Shown one piece after another: positions 34,420 through 47,799 of a stretch of 64,000 bases of DNA. Positions within the stretch are counted from its first letter, which is position 1, and every line of letters begins with the position of its first letter. Source of the stretch: Holothuria scabra (lineage: Eukaryota; Echinodermata; Holothuroidea; Aspidochirotida; Holothuriidae); assembly GCA_037179385.1 (NCBI GenBank), contig CM074179.1:2728001-2792000 (forward strand). The letters are read 5' to 3'. The translations under genes were made by a program, and so were the position numbers. The notes under the pieces are model-generated. The model saw only the letters and a list, made by a program, of their open reading frames with translations, was not told the DNA's origin and did not search any database.

Positions 34420-36968
34420 CCTACAACTCAAGACTGGCATCAGGTATTCAATGTTTTTTTTCTTCTTCTTTTAAGTGTTGGTAAAAGTAAGTTAAACTGC
34501 ATCAAGGAATTAAACACTAACATATTTTACCATTTCCCCAAGTAATGTACCTTTCCAGTGCAACAGAATCAAGCTTGATTAGGCCCCAGTAGGCATATAT
34601 AGCCTAACGTTACACATGTACATAAAATTTGAGGAATCAGACCTTAGTCAGTTACAAATTTGGCTCCAAAAATTTGTCTCAAACATACTTGGGGACTGTA
34701 GACACCCTACCCCCTGTTAAGAGTTTTAAAGAAAGTGGCAAAGTATGGTTAAAATTACTGCAACCCTCACCATAGCAGACCAAAATTGCATGCCAGCTCT
34801 TTTTAACTAAGGCCCTACTGTTTTACAGCCTGCTGCTAATTAATAACACGCCCTGTAGGCCATTTTTGCCCCATCTGACCTAAATTCCTAGCCCCACCAG
34901 TGTAAAAAGACCTCTTGTTTATATGACATCTCATTGCATCGTGAAAAGGCTCCATGCACAAAGCTTACAGAAGGAGAGTGGATTATTTAGATTCAGAAAC
35001 TATCCAGTAACGTTAGGCGTAATATATACTGTATACTATACGTATATAGGCCTATTGCATACTAACTGTGTTACAAGAACATGTTCGCACTAGGTGAAGA
35101 AAATGCGTCTTTTTCAACTTAAACAAGAATAAAATACGTAACCATCACAAGAAACTTACAATTTATGAGAGATACCACATCCTCCTCCTTTTCTGATAGA
35201 AGTAGATGATTTTAGAAATCAAATTTTTGGACGTTCATGTGCATGTGATTTGTATGAATCCCTATGTAAGCAATGCGTCTGTTGCCCAGATAGAATATGG
35301 GTAGAGCGTGCCCATGCGATCACAGCTGTTTTGGGGAGTGCGCCCTCTATTCCTATTATCCTACTCTATGGATGTACCATACAAGTAACGGCTAGTCTAG
35401 CCTAGCCTAACGTTAGGTGTTGTAATATTAATCAATCATCAGGGCCATACTTTTGCCTGCACGAAAGTGGTCATACTTTGGTCATTTTTCCATGTATTTT
35501 GATAAATTTGGTAGCAAACAAAAGAAAAAATATGGCCAAAATTGCCCTGCACCATAAAATACAAAAACAAGAAAGTTGAAATATGTTTGAAATAAGGCAA
35601 GGTAACGTCAAAATCCCTTCACTTATTGCAGGAAAATGATATTTTTACCTGTTCAGGTTTAGCTTTTGCTTAAAATATTACAGAGTCGTCGTCAAATCAG
35701 ACGATTTATAGGTTCACGGCGGCCATATTGGAACGCCTTTTTTGTCCCAGTGGGTGGCGACCAGCTACGGACACGTTACATGCTATTCCCATGTATATAA
35801 GTCCTTGGTAAAGGGTTAAAAGCTTTTTAGTCACAGCCGAATTAACTCGCACAGGAAGCCATATTGGTCGCCTCACGTCTTATCCTTAAACTTGGCACTC
35901 TTCACCCCCATGGCCTTAATCCCAAGCTAGAATCACTGCTTGAATGATTTTAATCTTGATATTTACCGGTGCTTTTTCTAGCGTCTGAAATTTTCGTTTG
36001 TGTGATTTCAATTGACTTTCTCTTACCAGGGAGGTGTGACTAGATGGAGATCCATCGAAGCTTTTATTTATGCTAATCCAGATAGATTGATTCTAAAGTA
36101 GACACTTTATCCTTTATTTGGGAATTATGGAACTAAAGGGCATTGAATTCCTTTGTTTAATTCTGTACCTGGGCAACCTCATTCATACCTTCGGTTACTC
36201 CTACAAAAGGGATTATTTGGGACTATGCTGTTATGTGTAAGTAGTTGCCGACAAAAAAGTGCCAGACACTGTCTCGGCATTTCCAACGGCTGGCTATTGC
36301 TAATGATCACAATGATCCTGGCTCTAGACCAATTCTGATGATTTATGCAAATGAGCAAAAGAGAAATAAGACTAAACATTGCTATCAGATTTTCATAAAT
36401 ACTCGCTGATTCGCTCGCATGTTCTAAAAGGCACACCTAGGCCTAAATAGAGTAAAATTCAGGGAACAAGAAAAGTACGTCGTAATCGGCGTCCATACAT
36501 GTCCAAGTTGTCAAATTAATTTACATCTTTAAGCGACTGGCAATATTAAGACAAGGGACCTATTTCCCGATCTGCTGTTCGTCATCTAGCAGACTATTTA
36601 CCAGGCTTGAACTTCCAAACTGCTAATACCTCAGGGTTAAGCCCATTGAGTCATAAAGAACAACATACAAAAGAGGTTGGCGTCAGCAACTATTACATCC
36701 CAAAGAGAAAGGTCCTCTATGGGTCTCCATCTAATCACCTCTCCCTGCTCTTACCATGTTGAAGGGTATGATAAAACCCGGAACGCCGTAATTACTAATT
36801 TTCGTTAAAATCTATTGAATTGCACTGTGCAGTATATTGCCATGTTTTTATATCGACCTTTATTTTCTCCAGTGCATCGCAGCACGATAGTCTTTATATA
36901 TAAATATAAATATTTATATGTATATATGAGTTTGGTTTTTATTGTTTAGATTGTTTGTCTTTATTACT
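34420..36968. other. non-coding stretch, nothing firmly supported
   Basis: Two GGCCATATTGG or GCCATATTGG words (35,721-35,870) resemble YY1-type sites in a locally GC-richer region that might be a promoter. ORFs on both strands at 36.15-36.44 kb overlap as mutual shadows. No domain recognised. Confidence 0.35.
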
Positions 36969-36976
36969 TTGATAAG
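36969..36976. repeat. 8-bp target site duplication, left
   Basis: TTGATAAG, identical to 38,292-38,299. Confidence 0.9.
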
Positions 36977-38291
36977 TAGTGTTTGCACGGGTACTAAAAA
37001 TTAGGACCCGGGTACCCGATCGCCATACCCGTCGGGTACCCGGGTTACCCGGTGTTACATACGGTGACTAAAAGGTATGAGCATTTTGTAAGGCATACTC
37101 CATAAGACATGCATGGTAACATTAACATCTGTATTGGATAGGTAAAGCGATCACAGTTCCCAACTTCAAAAACATTTGATTTGTTAGAAGGTTTAATCGT
37201 CTCGTTTTATTTTAGATCAAAATGACAAGTAAAAAAAAACGTAACAGAAAACAGTCAAATAAGAAAATTATTCTTCCCAAGGCCTATATCAATTAGATAT
37301 TGAATTTTGGGACGCTTTCCTACTCGAAAAGCCAGCATAGTAAGAGCTCGAAGCTTCTCTTTTTAAACCACTGATTTAAAAATATCAACTAATCAGAGCC
37401 CTGTATTATGGTATTCTCTTGCACGTCATAAATTACTGATTGTAAACAAACGACGTCATGTTTGTGAACTTCCCTCATACTACTTTGCAATGTGCGTTGG
37501 AATTATCGCTAATGGGGTATGTACGTTCTTACGTAGCTAGCCTCGTGTCGACATCCAGGCACGGTAACATAACTTTCACACATAAACTTCGCAGTCTGCT
37601 CGAGCGCCATTTTGGGGCAAAATAACGTAATATATACTGGCCTATTTTAAAAAAAAAAATTTGTGAATGTTTACGGTGTTATTACATTGATGTCGTTTTA
37701 CTTTGCAGATAGCGGCAAAGTGTTGATTTGCGTAAAACAGACACCTTTAAGAAATATTCGAGGATTATACTCGAGGTGTCATACCGTATTGATAACAAGA
37801 TCGTATATACCTGCAAGGCTCAGTTTACCTAGCATGCTGAACGTTACGGGCACTGTCTTTGCGAGCTGGGCGGGGGTGATACAGTATGTCTTGCTATATC
37901 TGCGTGAAACAGTACGATGTGATTTTGAATCGGCCGTCAGATAGCTTGCTTGCGAGTAAGTTTATAAGCGATATACATGTGATGTGTGAGAAGTAACCCA
38001 CTACGTGATGATAGCGTTATCGGGCCGCACGCTGATAAAAATTTGAACTTCAGAAACGAAGTGCAGACAACTATCAAACTTACACATAATTTCTAGGGGC
38101 TCTCTTCATTCTCAGTCTCGGAGAATGTTTACCAAATTGGTAAAATATTTTAGTCCATTACCGTGGGCAATGGCGTAAATGGGATGATCCTTTTGCATGC
38201 ATTTTTTTTAAGATTCGGGTAGCAGATTTGGAACCGGGTAATACGATGGCGGGCGGGTACCCGGGTACCCGGGTGAGCCGTGCAAACACTA
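36977..38291. mobile_element. complete non-autonomous hAT element, 1,315 bp
   Basis: The ends are TAGTGTTTGCACGG and CCGTGCAAACACTA (perfect 14-bp inverted repeat), flanked by identical 8-bp duplications. Both subterminal regions hold GGGTACCCGGGTACCC-type palindromic words (36,997-37,055 and 38,215-38,275), likely transposase-binding repeats. The interior (AT-rich with an A run near 37,650) has ORFs up to 93 codons without transposase motifs. It therefore looks non-autonomous. The intact duplication suggests a fairly recent insertion. hAT assignment follows from duplication length and terminus type. Confidence 0.9.
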
Positions 38292-38299
38292 TTGATAAG
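38292..38299. repeat. 8-bp target site duplication, right
   Basis: TTGATAAG, identical to the left duplication. Just downstream, AATAAA words at 38,403 and 38,447 could be poly(A) signals of an unseen plus-strand gene into whose 3' region the element inserted; this is speculative. Confidence 0.9.
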
Positions 38300-38708
38300 C
38301 ACAAAGAAATTGATGCAGTTGCTGTATAATGCTAATGTGCAAACAACACAAATTAACTGCACTTTGGACTTGGATGTTTGTCCTATTTTAAGTAAATGTT
38401 TGAATAAAAGACTGCATTCATTGATCATATCTGGTATATGCGTTTAATAAATTATTATTAAACCCAGAAGATGTGGTGTTTTATTAAATAGACTTATAAG
38501 AGGAGCTGTCAGACGGCTGTTCTCACGCGATATTAAGATGAAAATTTGTTCGGACAAAGGTTTGAAATCTGGATAACATGAGCAAAAGAGATCCCGAGAT
38601 TTTGCGAAGTATTAACGAAATTATGTTATACAAGGTAACTTTTGTAATTTAGACTTATAACCGGTTCTTTTTTAGAAGTATGTTTGGTACCAATCATGCA
38701 TAGAGTAT

Positions 38709-38838
<130 letters not shown>

Positions 38839-38839
38839 G

Positions 38840-41300
38840 GGATTACCCGCAATGGGGCTTTAGAGAGCAAGTTGTAAAGTCACTGAAATCTCATGTTCAA
38901 TAATTTTCGATAAAGACAAAAAGACCATAGTAATTTTCGCCTAAAACAGTCTTCTGTACAGTAGTGAAGCTACAGTAAGGCATTTAAAGTCATGAGTAAA
39001 GTCACCTAGTTCAGTAATTTGTCATAAATATACATTCCTTTCATTTCCCATTTAAAATATAAGTCTGATCAATTGTGTTCAGTTTTCGTAGCAAGTAGGA
39101 CTCATTCACAACGTTAATGATGTCAATCTTGTACAGGTCACCAACTTTTCCCACCTCTAAAGTAATAATAACACCCGTAAAGTTAACATTTGACCATTTA
39201 AATTGTAATCTCTTTTGTTCTTCAGTACTACCTCTTTCATTTGTCGCAGTTCATAAATGGTCAATCTCATCGTTAGTTTATGATGCCATAGAAGGTGGGT
39301 TATGCTTATTTACTCTATCTAGTAAATGTTTTTTTTTTTAAATATGTATAAAAATTTGGAATCGGCTGGTCTTCTTTACCCACTAAAGGTGCCTTATTAT
39401 TCTTATACTGTAGCAGCAATTTCAAAAGATATCCTGGCTTTTGCAAAACTATATAGTTCTGCAAACGATTGGCAATTAAATACTTATTTCCCCTACTTTC
39501 TAAACACGTTTTAATTTTAAACATGTTTAGCTATTGTTTAAAAATCGAATTGTCTAAGAATTCGGAACATTTGTTTGGTATCTAAACGCGTTTACAAAGT
39601 GGGACAAGAAGTGTGAAGTAAACGTGTAATTCCTAAACACAACTGTTATAGTAAAGTTCTAAGCCACTCCTAAGACATGTGAGGTGACGTCAACCAGCCC
39701 ACATAACTTAGCTTGATCAGAGACGGATAAAACATAATAGATAATTTATTCCACATATACATCAAACTATAAATCCATGATGGAGAATATCGACAACGTG
39801 TTTGTTTGGACTTCCTGGCTACGGCAGTCCACGTCTGAAAAAGTGGGAGAAAAATCACTCGGAAGTAGTCTGACGAACTTAAACGGCAAGATGTGCACTG
39901 GGTTTACCAAGAAATTTCCTAACTGGCTAACGATATATAGCTAATCGCTAATCTAATCTTTAACCTGTACAAAGAATATTATGGATGCAATACAATGACA
40001 TCAGCCAATTCCAAAGAAATTCCCTCTTAAGCAGTGCGCTTCACCAGACTCCAAAGGATCAACACGAACGCACCCCTATGAGAGCTCATGAGAGCTTAAA
40101 AATTAAACATTTTGCATCTCGGTTTTTCCAAAAAAGCAAAACTTTTCAAAGGGAGGGAAACCCGTTAGATCTTTCCCGCAGACAGCGAATTCTCAAACTT
40201 ACGCACTGCTTGTAGGCTTAAAAAAGGAGCTTATGCATGTTACAATTAATATAGATATTACAACCCAAACCATGCATATTAGTGTATCTCATCCATCCTA
40301 ACCCTTTTGTTCGTCTTACTCGAACCCATCTTATATACATCACCGTAAAAATCACAATCTTCCCCTCATTACATCTCAAACCAAACGACTCAGATTTTTT
40401 TTTTGAATACTCGTATATACTTGTAGCAATTGTGTATTTTCTTCTTTCTTATATGATTCTTGTGTCATAAGTGCAATTTTGTTGCTCATTTGAGTTGTCC
40501 AATTGCTTTTTCATGACATAAAGTAACTTCGCTCAGTCACTTTCGAGAATTGAGTCCTGATAAACCACCTTCGACCAGGCCAGGATATCAGGTCATTTGA
40601 ACCTTGATTTCTTTTAATATCAGATCTCAATTTAATTTTAAATGATGTGTCTGGTAAATAGAACCTTGCAGCTCGCTGGTAAAGCTATCAAAACATTGAT
40701 GTTTAAAGGCTCGTGGAATATAAATGATATATTCTTGAGATGGGAAATAATAATTGATTTACTTTTGCAATAATGTTTTATTTATTATGCTGCATAGTAA
40801 TAGTCCATCACCACTGGAAGGGGGATGTTAGGGATGCCAAAGCTAAACATCTTCCCTTGATGGACCTGTGTGCATTTTTGAAAAGTTTGCTCAGCGCATA
40901 TGATAAATTAATGGACCTTCAGTTTCCGAACCGGTTCCTTCAATGGGATACCACGTAATAAAGCTACAACGCTTAAAATTTTTCTAGCGCAAGTTAATGA
41001 GATTGTAGAGCAGCTATTCTTTGTTTCATTGGAAAGTATTTTAGTTATAAATATGACAAATCACTTTATCGCAAAATGATTTTTTTCAAAGAACATTGAA
41101 AAAAAAAACAACTGCCTCTGAATAATTTACCGCATTAAAAAAAAAAATTTCTTACAGAGGAAAAGTATAGGGAAATTGAAAAAAAAAAAAAAAACCGGTT
41201 CAAACCTCACTCATAAATCTCGATATTGTTAGTTCTCAAAAATACTATCCCTTAATGCGATTTTTGTTTTCTTTCAGAGTTAGTTAATTCACAGTCACAC
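38840..41300. other. non-coding stretch, no gene firmly supported
   Basis: AT-rich. The plus-strand ORF at 40,773-40,958 ends HHHWKGDVRDAKAKHLPLMD ... RFLQWDTT then stop, with AATAAA immediately after. It is preceded by a weak acceptor (GCTGCATAG at 40,797), so it might be a terminal exon. I found no partner exon and do not recognise it. Confidence 0.3.
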
Positions 41301-41323
41301 AGTAGAAATCAGTACAGCGAAAA

Positions 41324-41353
41324 ATGGCAAGTAATCTCCCTGGTTACCTTTGG
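41324..41353 (+). CDS. possible first coding exon
   Basis: AAAAATGG context (A at -3, G at +4) starts Met-Ala-Ser-Asn-Leu-Pro-Gly-Tyr-Leu, followed by TTTG|GTAAGTAG, a near-consensus donor. It leaves two bases of a split codon. No downstream exon in matching phase was confirmed: the membrane-like ORF at 41.86 kb needs a different phase. Weak call. Confidence 0.25.
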
Positions 41354-41863
41354 TAAGTAGTTTTCCGTTTGAATATTTCAGAGTCATTTTCTAACCGTAA
41401 GAAAAGGCGCGTTTCAAGACTCCGTTTTTTTCTGTGTGTGTGTGTAGGGGGGTTGAAGATCGTCAACTCCAGCCTGGAGACCATGATAAATAAGCATAGC
41501 ACTTTACCATACAACATACATTTAACCTATATTTTTATATCATTTACAGACATTTTTTTTTATTAGAAGAATGCAGTTTACGAGTACGAGCATCCCCCTT
41601 CTGTTTACGTTCACGTTCCTGTACTGTACATCCGACTCAAAAGAACAACCTTCAGTAAAAATGGATTATGCTCAACTTCCAATAGATGATACATCCGTCA
41701 ACTTGACTTTGCATTTATGCACATTAACACGGTCATAGACTTTCCCACGTTTCAAGTATCGAATTATAATTAAACCTTTGTGATTTCGAGATTAAGATGA
41801 CTTAATGATGATGGTTTCTTTGTCCAATAGATTTCTATCAAATGTGTTTTTTTTTAATTAGGT

Positions 41864-42058
41864 TGGGGGTCCGTGATGTACTTAAGTGGCCCTTTCGCCC
41901 TATCCGTAGGTCTTGTCATTCTAATAGGCTTTGCAATTGATTTCCTTTATTTACTTAGTGCTGTTCTTCAGTGGACGAAATATATAGCTTCTTCGGGAAG
42001 TAGTTTTAAGTTTGGTTTCGCCGAACGGCTCTTTGCCAGCAGTAGCATTACCGTATAG
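41864..42058 (+). CDS. possible exon with a hydrophobic segment
   Basis: A strong pyrimidine tract (TTTTTTTTTAATTAG) precedes an open frame reading GWGSVMYLSGPFALSVGLVI then LIGFAIDFLYLLSAVLQWTK, ending at stop TAG 42,056-42,058. The run of about 25 hydrophobic residues could be a membrane helix. The phase does not fit the 41,324 start exon, and a minus-strand ORF overlaps it. Unrecognised. Confidence 0.25.
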   Translation, partial: WGSVMYLSGPFALSVGLVILIGFAIDFLYLLSAVLQWTKYIASSGSSFKFGFAERLFASSSITV

Positions 42059-43082
42059 CAACCAATATTGCTTAATATTCCACGTAACTGCACCAAAATT
42101 ATATATGAATACAATGTTGCATTTATGTGCAACAATGACACCACAGTTTTCATACAATACACTAAATCCCCCCCCCCCCCCACCAATGCATTTCTTTGCA
42201 AAATGTTACCTCCAGAACACATGCTATTGAGCTACAGTTCTCACCTACTTAAAGACAATTTTTCTGCATATTTTGAAGTCACTGAATTTTGCCGGCAGAA
42301 AATGCCTTTTAATCACATAAATCAGTAAAGAGCACTAAGACCAGTTTAGAGCCTGCGATTTTGTCATCAGATACTATACGTCTTGGCTGCATAAAGACTG
42401 CACTACTGACATCGTGAAAATGGACTTTATATTTTAAATATCTTTTTACAGAGGAACGCATATGGGATTTTCATTCTTAATATAATTTGAGGGGAAGCAT
42501 TCATTCCAAAACGGTAAAATAACAGACCGATATAAATGTTTAACTTTAAATACTTGGCTAAGGCTAGGCATAACGTTAGGCCTGCCGTTAACGTTACAGT
42601 TATACATTATCATTCACCATTAGTCATGCCCACCATGCAGCGATCTCAAACCTGGAAAGCTTGGGTCTCTGCTTCCAAATAAAACAGTGATTTATAAGAT
42701 TCAAGCTATTTATAAGCTTTCATTGATGGTCCATTCGGACTTGGGGTGCACAAACGTATTTGATGGGTCAAGTTATGACACTGCATATGAAGGGTCATAG
42801 TACTTACTAGCAGCCTAAATTGTTTTTGCCGCAGTTGAACTAGCTAAGGAATGGCCGGGCCCTGTTAGTTTCTCGACCCGTTACTAGTTATCTCATCGCT
42901 CCATGAGAAGGATGAGATATCGTAGTCACTTTGCCTATGGGGCTATATATGGCAATGCCAGCCTAAATCGCAATGGTTACCATGGCAACCACAAATTTTC
43001 CAAATTTACTAGTCTCAAGGTCTAACCTATGGTGAGGTACCCCGGGGTGACTGAAGGTCCAGGGATGAGAGAGGGGTCAAAA

Positions 43083-43089
43083 CCTGTCC

Positions 43090-43123
<34 letters not shown>

Positions 43124-43770
43124 GTCCAATTTTGTTTTCCTAATATCTTGTAAACGGGTGCGCCGATTTTCTTCAAACTTGGTAGGATGGTACCTTAGGT
43201 GGAACATTTGCATTTTAATACACGACCGGAAGTCAAGGTCGAAGGTTACAGGTCAAAGGTCAAATTAAGGGAAATCACCTTTTCTGCTATATTTCCAAAA
43301 GTAAACGTCCTCCTGACACGAAACGTCACACATATGATGATTGCATCTAGACCTACCAAAATATGTGGTTGCCATAGCAACAGAAGTCAAAGGTCAAGTG
43401 GTAGAGTGGAACAAAAAATTTTTCAAGTGATAATTTGTTCATAAAACAACCTTTTTGTCCCTCGAACTCCTCCTAGTGGGCTGGACCGATTCTTTTCAAA
43501 ATTGGTAGGTGGGTACCCCAGGGTGGAAACTTATGTCTCCCAGACCCTCGAGAGTACAGGTCAGAGGTCAAAGGTCACATTTTGCAAAAAACACTTTTTT
43601 TACTATTTTGTACTAAAACTTCAAAAGAAAACCTTCATTTTACATGAAACTTCACAAGTATAGTAGGGTAGACTAGTTCTACCAAAATATGTAGCTTCCA
43701 TGGCCACCAAGGTCAAAGGTCACGTGACAGACAGTCAAATACTTATTTTTGTATTTACTTTAACTCTTAA
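43083..43770 (+). repeat. (GT)n-headed repeat with AGGTCAAAGGTCA motifs
   Basis: A GT run (43,087-43,124) is followed by ATATCTTGTAAACGGGTGCG and CTTCAAACTTGGTAGGATGG, then clustered GGTCAAAGGTCA words. A second pass repeats the theme at 43,490-43,590 (ATTGGTAGGTGGGTACCCCA, then AGAGGTCAAAGGTCAC) and a third near 43,710-43,730. Similar (GT)n modules occur at 50.58 and 63.91 kb. A dispersed noncoding repeat family. Confidence 0.6.
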
Positions 43771-43889
43771 TGGAAGCATCCCACAAATCTGAAAGTTTAA
43801 GTGTTATAGTCCAGGCATGATAAGTTGTACCGATATGTGTGGTTGTCAAGGCAACCAAGGACATAGTTCACGTTACAGATTGTCAAAGG

Positions 43890-44811
43890 TTAAAGTGGGC
43901 ATGACACGGCCACAAAAACTTTTGTGTATTGCAAGATTAGATATAGTGTTTTACAAATATCATCTCACACCCCATTAAAACCCGTACAATTCGGCATAAA
44001 CGATATTCGAAGGAAAATTGTGTTCAAAATCCAATTTCGAAAAATGCCGCAACAGCTCACCTGACTTTTATGACGCAATCGGCGGCACAAACCCTGCCCT
44101 ACGGCGCGCATCTAGATGTGGAACTAATGTAACGCTCGGTAAAATTATCTTATCTTAGCAACCTCATGAAAACGATTGCATCACAATACAGAGTCCAACA
44201 TACAGAGCGAAAGGCGCGGACCATGGTGGGGATTCGGAGCAAATCATTGGCCAATATGTTTGCGTGTATATGCGCGTGGGTAAAAATAGTTCTGTTTTGT
44301 GCAAGAAAGACGCGGTTCGGGCGCTATAAAGAACAGCTATGAATATGTATGAACAGACCACAACAAGCGCGTCCCCACTACGAGCGCGTCTTTACTGTAT
44401 GAGCTGTTTGGTGAAGATGCTATTGCGAATACTAAGCAGTAACCGTGCAATGCACAATTCACAATGTAGTCAGTGGCCTGCCACGCTCACTGCTATCGTA
44501 GCACCGGTGTTTGCAATTATGTATGCTCTAACACGCGCTACCATGAACATGATTTGATGATTGTGAGCTCTCTGGTACAGTGTTGCTAACCGTGCCTCCA
44601 ATGACGTCACCATTTTTGAGACGCGTTCACATACATTTTTTCGCTTTCGAATTTCAAATGGGCTGAGCCTGGCCTGTAATTTGGAATTCAAAACTTTGTA
44701 TTTCGGTATTTATGGACATAATTTAGTAGGGAAATCATTCACTTTATGTCAAGGTGTACCCAAAGAAGAGTTACCGAGGAACTTACTTTGGCCGTGTCAT
44801 GCCCACTTTAA
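43890..44811. mobile_element. 922-bp TTAA-flanked DNA transposon, non-autonomous
   Basis: TTAA at 43,890-43,893 and at 44,808-44,811 bounds perfect inverted repeats of 19 bp starting AGTGGGCATGACACGGCC. The interior has short ORFs without transposase motifs. The TTAA duplication and AG tip suggest Kolobok/T2 or, less likely, piggyBac. The perfect ends suggest recent activity. Confidence 0.85.
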
Positions 44812-44814
44812 TGT

Positions 44815-47490
44815 TTTGTAACTAGCCTATTTTTCATCAATTAATATAAATAAGCTAGATTCCTAGGTTAGTGCTTCGTAGTAGCAGTCTCGTCTTCACA
44901 ACTCAAATTCTTTTTTTCACTAGCTCGTATGCTGCAGTGAGATTTTTAAGTTCCTGCTCGCACTTCACTTTGATAGCCCTTATAGAGTGTTCTCATATGG
45001 TCTATGCAGACAGTTGTTTTCACTCCAAAGTTGCTGTAACTGTTAGGCCTAGTAGTATGAAAGTTAAAGTCAAACCTAGGGCTAGACTTGAAATCTGAAG
45101 CTGGTTAACGGTATGTAGGCTAGGTCTGGGGCATAAGTATGGCTAGACCTACGCCATTCATAGGCTGCCTTGAGTTATAACCCAAAATATGAAACTGTGG
45201 GTGACTAACATTAGGTTAGGCATAGGGCCTACCTTTTTAACATATTAGTGCCCTTAAAAATTGGCGGTTCTGAAGCATCACCAAAAAAACCGTACATGAC
45301 AATTTCCTTGCCACGGGCTAGGATTTGCCACAGGCCAGTACGCAGTAAAGGTTTGTGCGTCGGCCGGAAATCTTCTAACGCCACACATTCAACATGGCGC
45401 ACACGCCCAGTTTTTTAATTGAGACGCACTTGATGTGCATATCAGCTCGACACACATGAAGTTTGCTGTCGCGTCAAAATGGAGAATACGCCCAGCTAGC
45501 GCTTGAATAATAACAATTACGCACTTGTCTAAAGCGTCCCCGAAAGCGTCTTACTTTTTTAATCGTTGCGTCCATATCCGTATCAGTTTAGTGTAACAGC
45601 CAAGCTCGTTGTTTTTTTTCATAGCGTTGCAAGGGGATAACAGGATTTAAAAAAATAAATTTGTTCCAAAATCTTAGATTGGCCTACTGGATTAAAAGAG
45701 CAAGCGTTACAAAGATTGGATAGCCTATTTCTCCAGTTTCTTTATAATCCGGTGTCAGAATTTAAATATCCAAATGATGTTTTGGAATAAGGGGTGCGCC
45801 TATAGTTCCAAGAACTTTATTGGTCTGTGCCATATTCTTTCCCCTCGCTATCTTACGAAAAAAAACTTCCGTCCCTTAGAGAAAAAAAAAATCGTTTCCC
45901 TTGGACTTCAAATAGGAATTTCAAAGGATTGTGGCATGGAGTTTTAGTATGGTAATTTTGTCAATGACATTCTACTGTAGCATAAAAACAGCACAGATGA
46001 AACTTCAATAACATAAAAAGTTCAAGTTCTGTAACCAACTTGCGCACATGTTAGCGATGAGACATGCAACTCCGTGGATTGCCCCCTTGTTTTGCAACTT
46101 TCACTCCCTCAAAGTCGTAAGTGTCTTCTGCTAAAGAGTCATTTTCGTACCATGAAAACTTCTATCTTCCCCAGAGGCAAAGGGAACAAATACCGTGTTT
46201 AAGGGAAGATTTTAGGGGAAGAAACTACCAGGTCCGCAAACAACCTTAGGCACACAACTCAGTAGCCAATGGCAGATCTTGCTCAGTCAGCGTGTTTCCA
46301 TATTGATATCTCCAACATGGCTTTGCTTCCGGTATGGCGTCAATTTTATGACGTCGGTAAAACCTCTCTTTTGCGGCTGTTTCAGCATTTTGTTACCTCG
46401 CTTGACCTTAAATACCGTAACACTAGTAAACTATGTTATTTGGACTGCCTGTGGGCGATGCAAGAATGCAGCGTGAAAAGGGCCGATTTGGGTCAGAAGT
46501 CAGAGGGCCTCCCTCATCAGTATATCTTACTGTGTGTGTTTTTAAGCAGTGGACTGTATCTAAATTGGCTAGTTGGTGTGGAAAATGGCTTTTAAATCTG
46601 TCACAAAGTACGGCTGCTACCAAAAACAAATCAAAAGTGCAAACAAAGCGTAACACATTACGGGATACATGCTAGGGTAGCCGGTCTTATATAAATACTG
46701 TAAGAGGATACTGCTGGTAAGCGACATTATTATTTAATATTACAGTAATTCCAAAAGTACGGTAAGGATATCACTCCACAGGCATTATGATCATTAGTGG
46801 AAATGAGACACCAGAAGTATCTTTCACAGACAAGTTAATGTGCAGGCAGCTTAACGATTTTTCTTCCTTTACAGTACATTTTAAAACCAACGCATGGCTC
46901 CCTGAAAGTTTCCTAGTCCAGTTAGAAATAACCATCTTAAAAAACATCCACTTTTTCATTGGTGTATTTCGTGTGTGAAGCTACTTGTGGCTTGAGACTT
47001 TAACAGTCATTATTATAATGGCATTCTCTGTTGTTCCGTCATAGAATATTTCCTTTCATGTGCACAATATCAGGTTTCTGCCCTTTCGTTTTTAGGATGC
47101 AGTTGTTGGTCACTCGAATAAATAAACGTTACAAATTCGAAAAGGTTTGATTTCCCAAACGTATAGCAAAGTGTTTGTAAAGTGTAGCTTGTGTGTGGGG
47201 TCCTCGTTGCTTACAAAATGCAATGTAATTAGCATGGAATTAGTAATAAAATTGCAAATACAATAAAAAATACAAGACATCATTCCTGCATATTTAAAGT
47301 AGGTTGAGATATTACCCATCCCGCCCCTGAAATCATCTTAAATGAATTTTTCTAAGTTGTCTTTCTTTATTTGTCAACTTAAAAATGATTAAAGAAGTTT
47401 ACAGAACATTTAAACTGTCCCATAAGTGTATAGGTGAGCTAATGAGAGCCAGTTCTGCAGCAAACTGACAGTAGCCTCACAAAACTAGAA
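44815..47490. other. non-coding stretch with a possible promoter region
   Basis: GC-richer sequence at 46.26-46.52 kb includes CAACATGGCTTTGC and TATGACGTCGG (CRE-like). It could be a promoter for the downstream plus-strand genes. A splice-preceded ORF at 46,778-46,976 (MIISGNETPEVSFTDKLMCR...) looks protein-like but is unassigned. Nothing else is supported. Confidence 0.3.
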
Positions 47491-47509
47491 AGTAGTGTGC
47501 AAAATGGAA

Positions 47510-47790
47510 AAGTGTGGTCAACAAAAAACCAAGTAGGAATACCGGTTTCGCTTGTAACCAAAGAAGTCTTCTTTTGAGAAAAAAAACTGTTCACCAAGCC
47601 GCGTGAGCTCCACATCCGGTACAAAACTTGAATTAACATTCTAGTGCTAAAATAAATGCTCAATATTTGCCTTCTCTGTGTTACAAAAGGTACAAAGTGC
47701 ATTTTTCGTTTTAAATAAGAAGTTATTATTACCGGAAATTCCATGCATAAAATTGAAGTGGTAAAAACTGCAGCAAGTGGCTCTCTCTGG
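47510..47790 (-). pseudogene. LINE reverse transcriptase C-terminal relic
   Basis: Minus-strand frame reads ...FYHFNFMHGISGNNNFLFKT then KNALCTFCNTEKANIEHLF, then stops, and continues after the stop with FFFSKEDFFGYKRN-like sequence. C-T-F-C-x5-(A/T)-x-(I/E)-E-H-L-F is a hallmark of the C-terminal Cys/His region of several LINE polymerases. At least two in-frame stops show that it is dead. The clade cannot be assigned. Confidence 0.6.
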
Positions 47791-47799
47791 GTGATATAG

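Noticed and set aside
42164..42184. C run as part of a hAT terminus
   Set aside because: No CAGTG-type edge or inverted partner nearby; a simple homopolymer.
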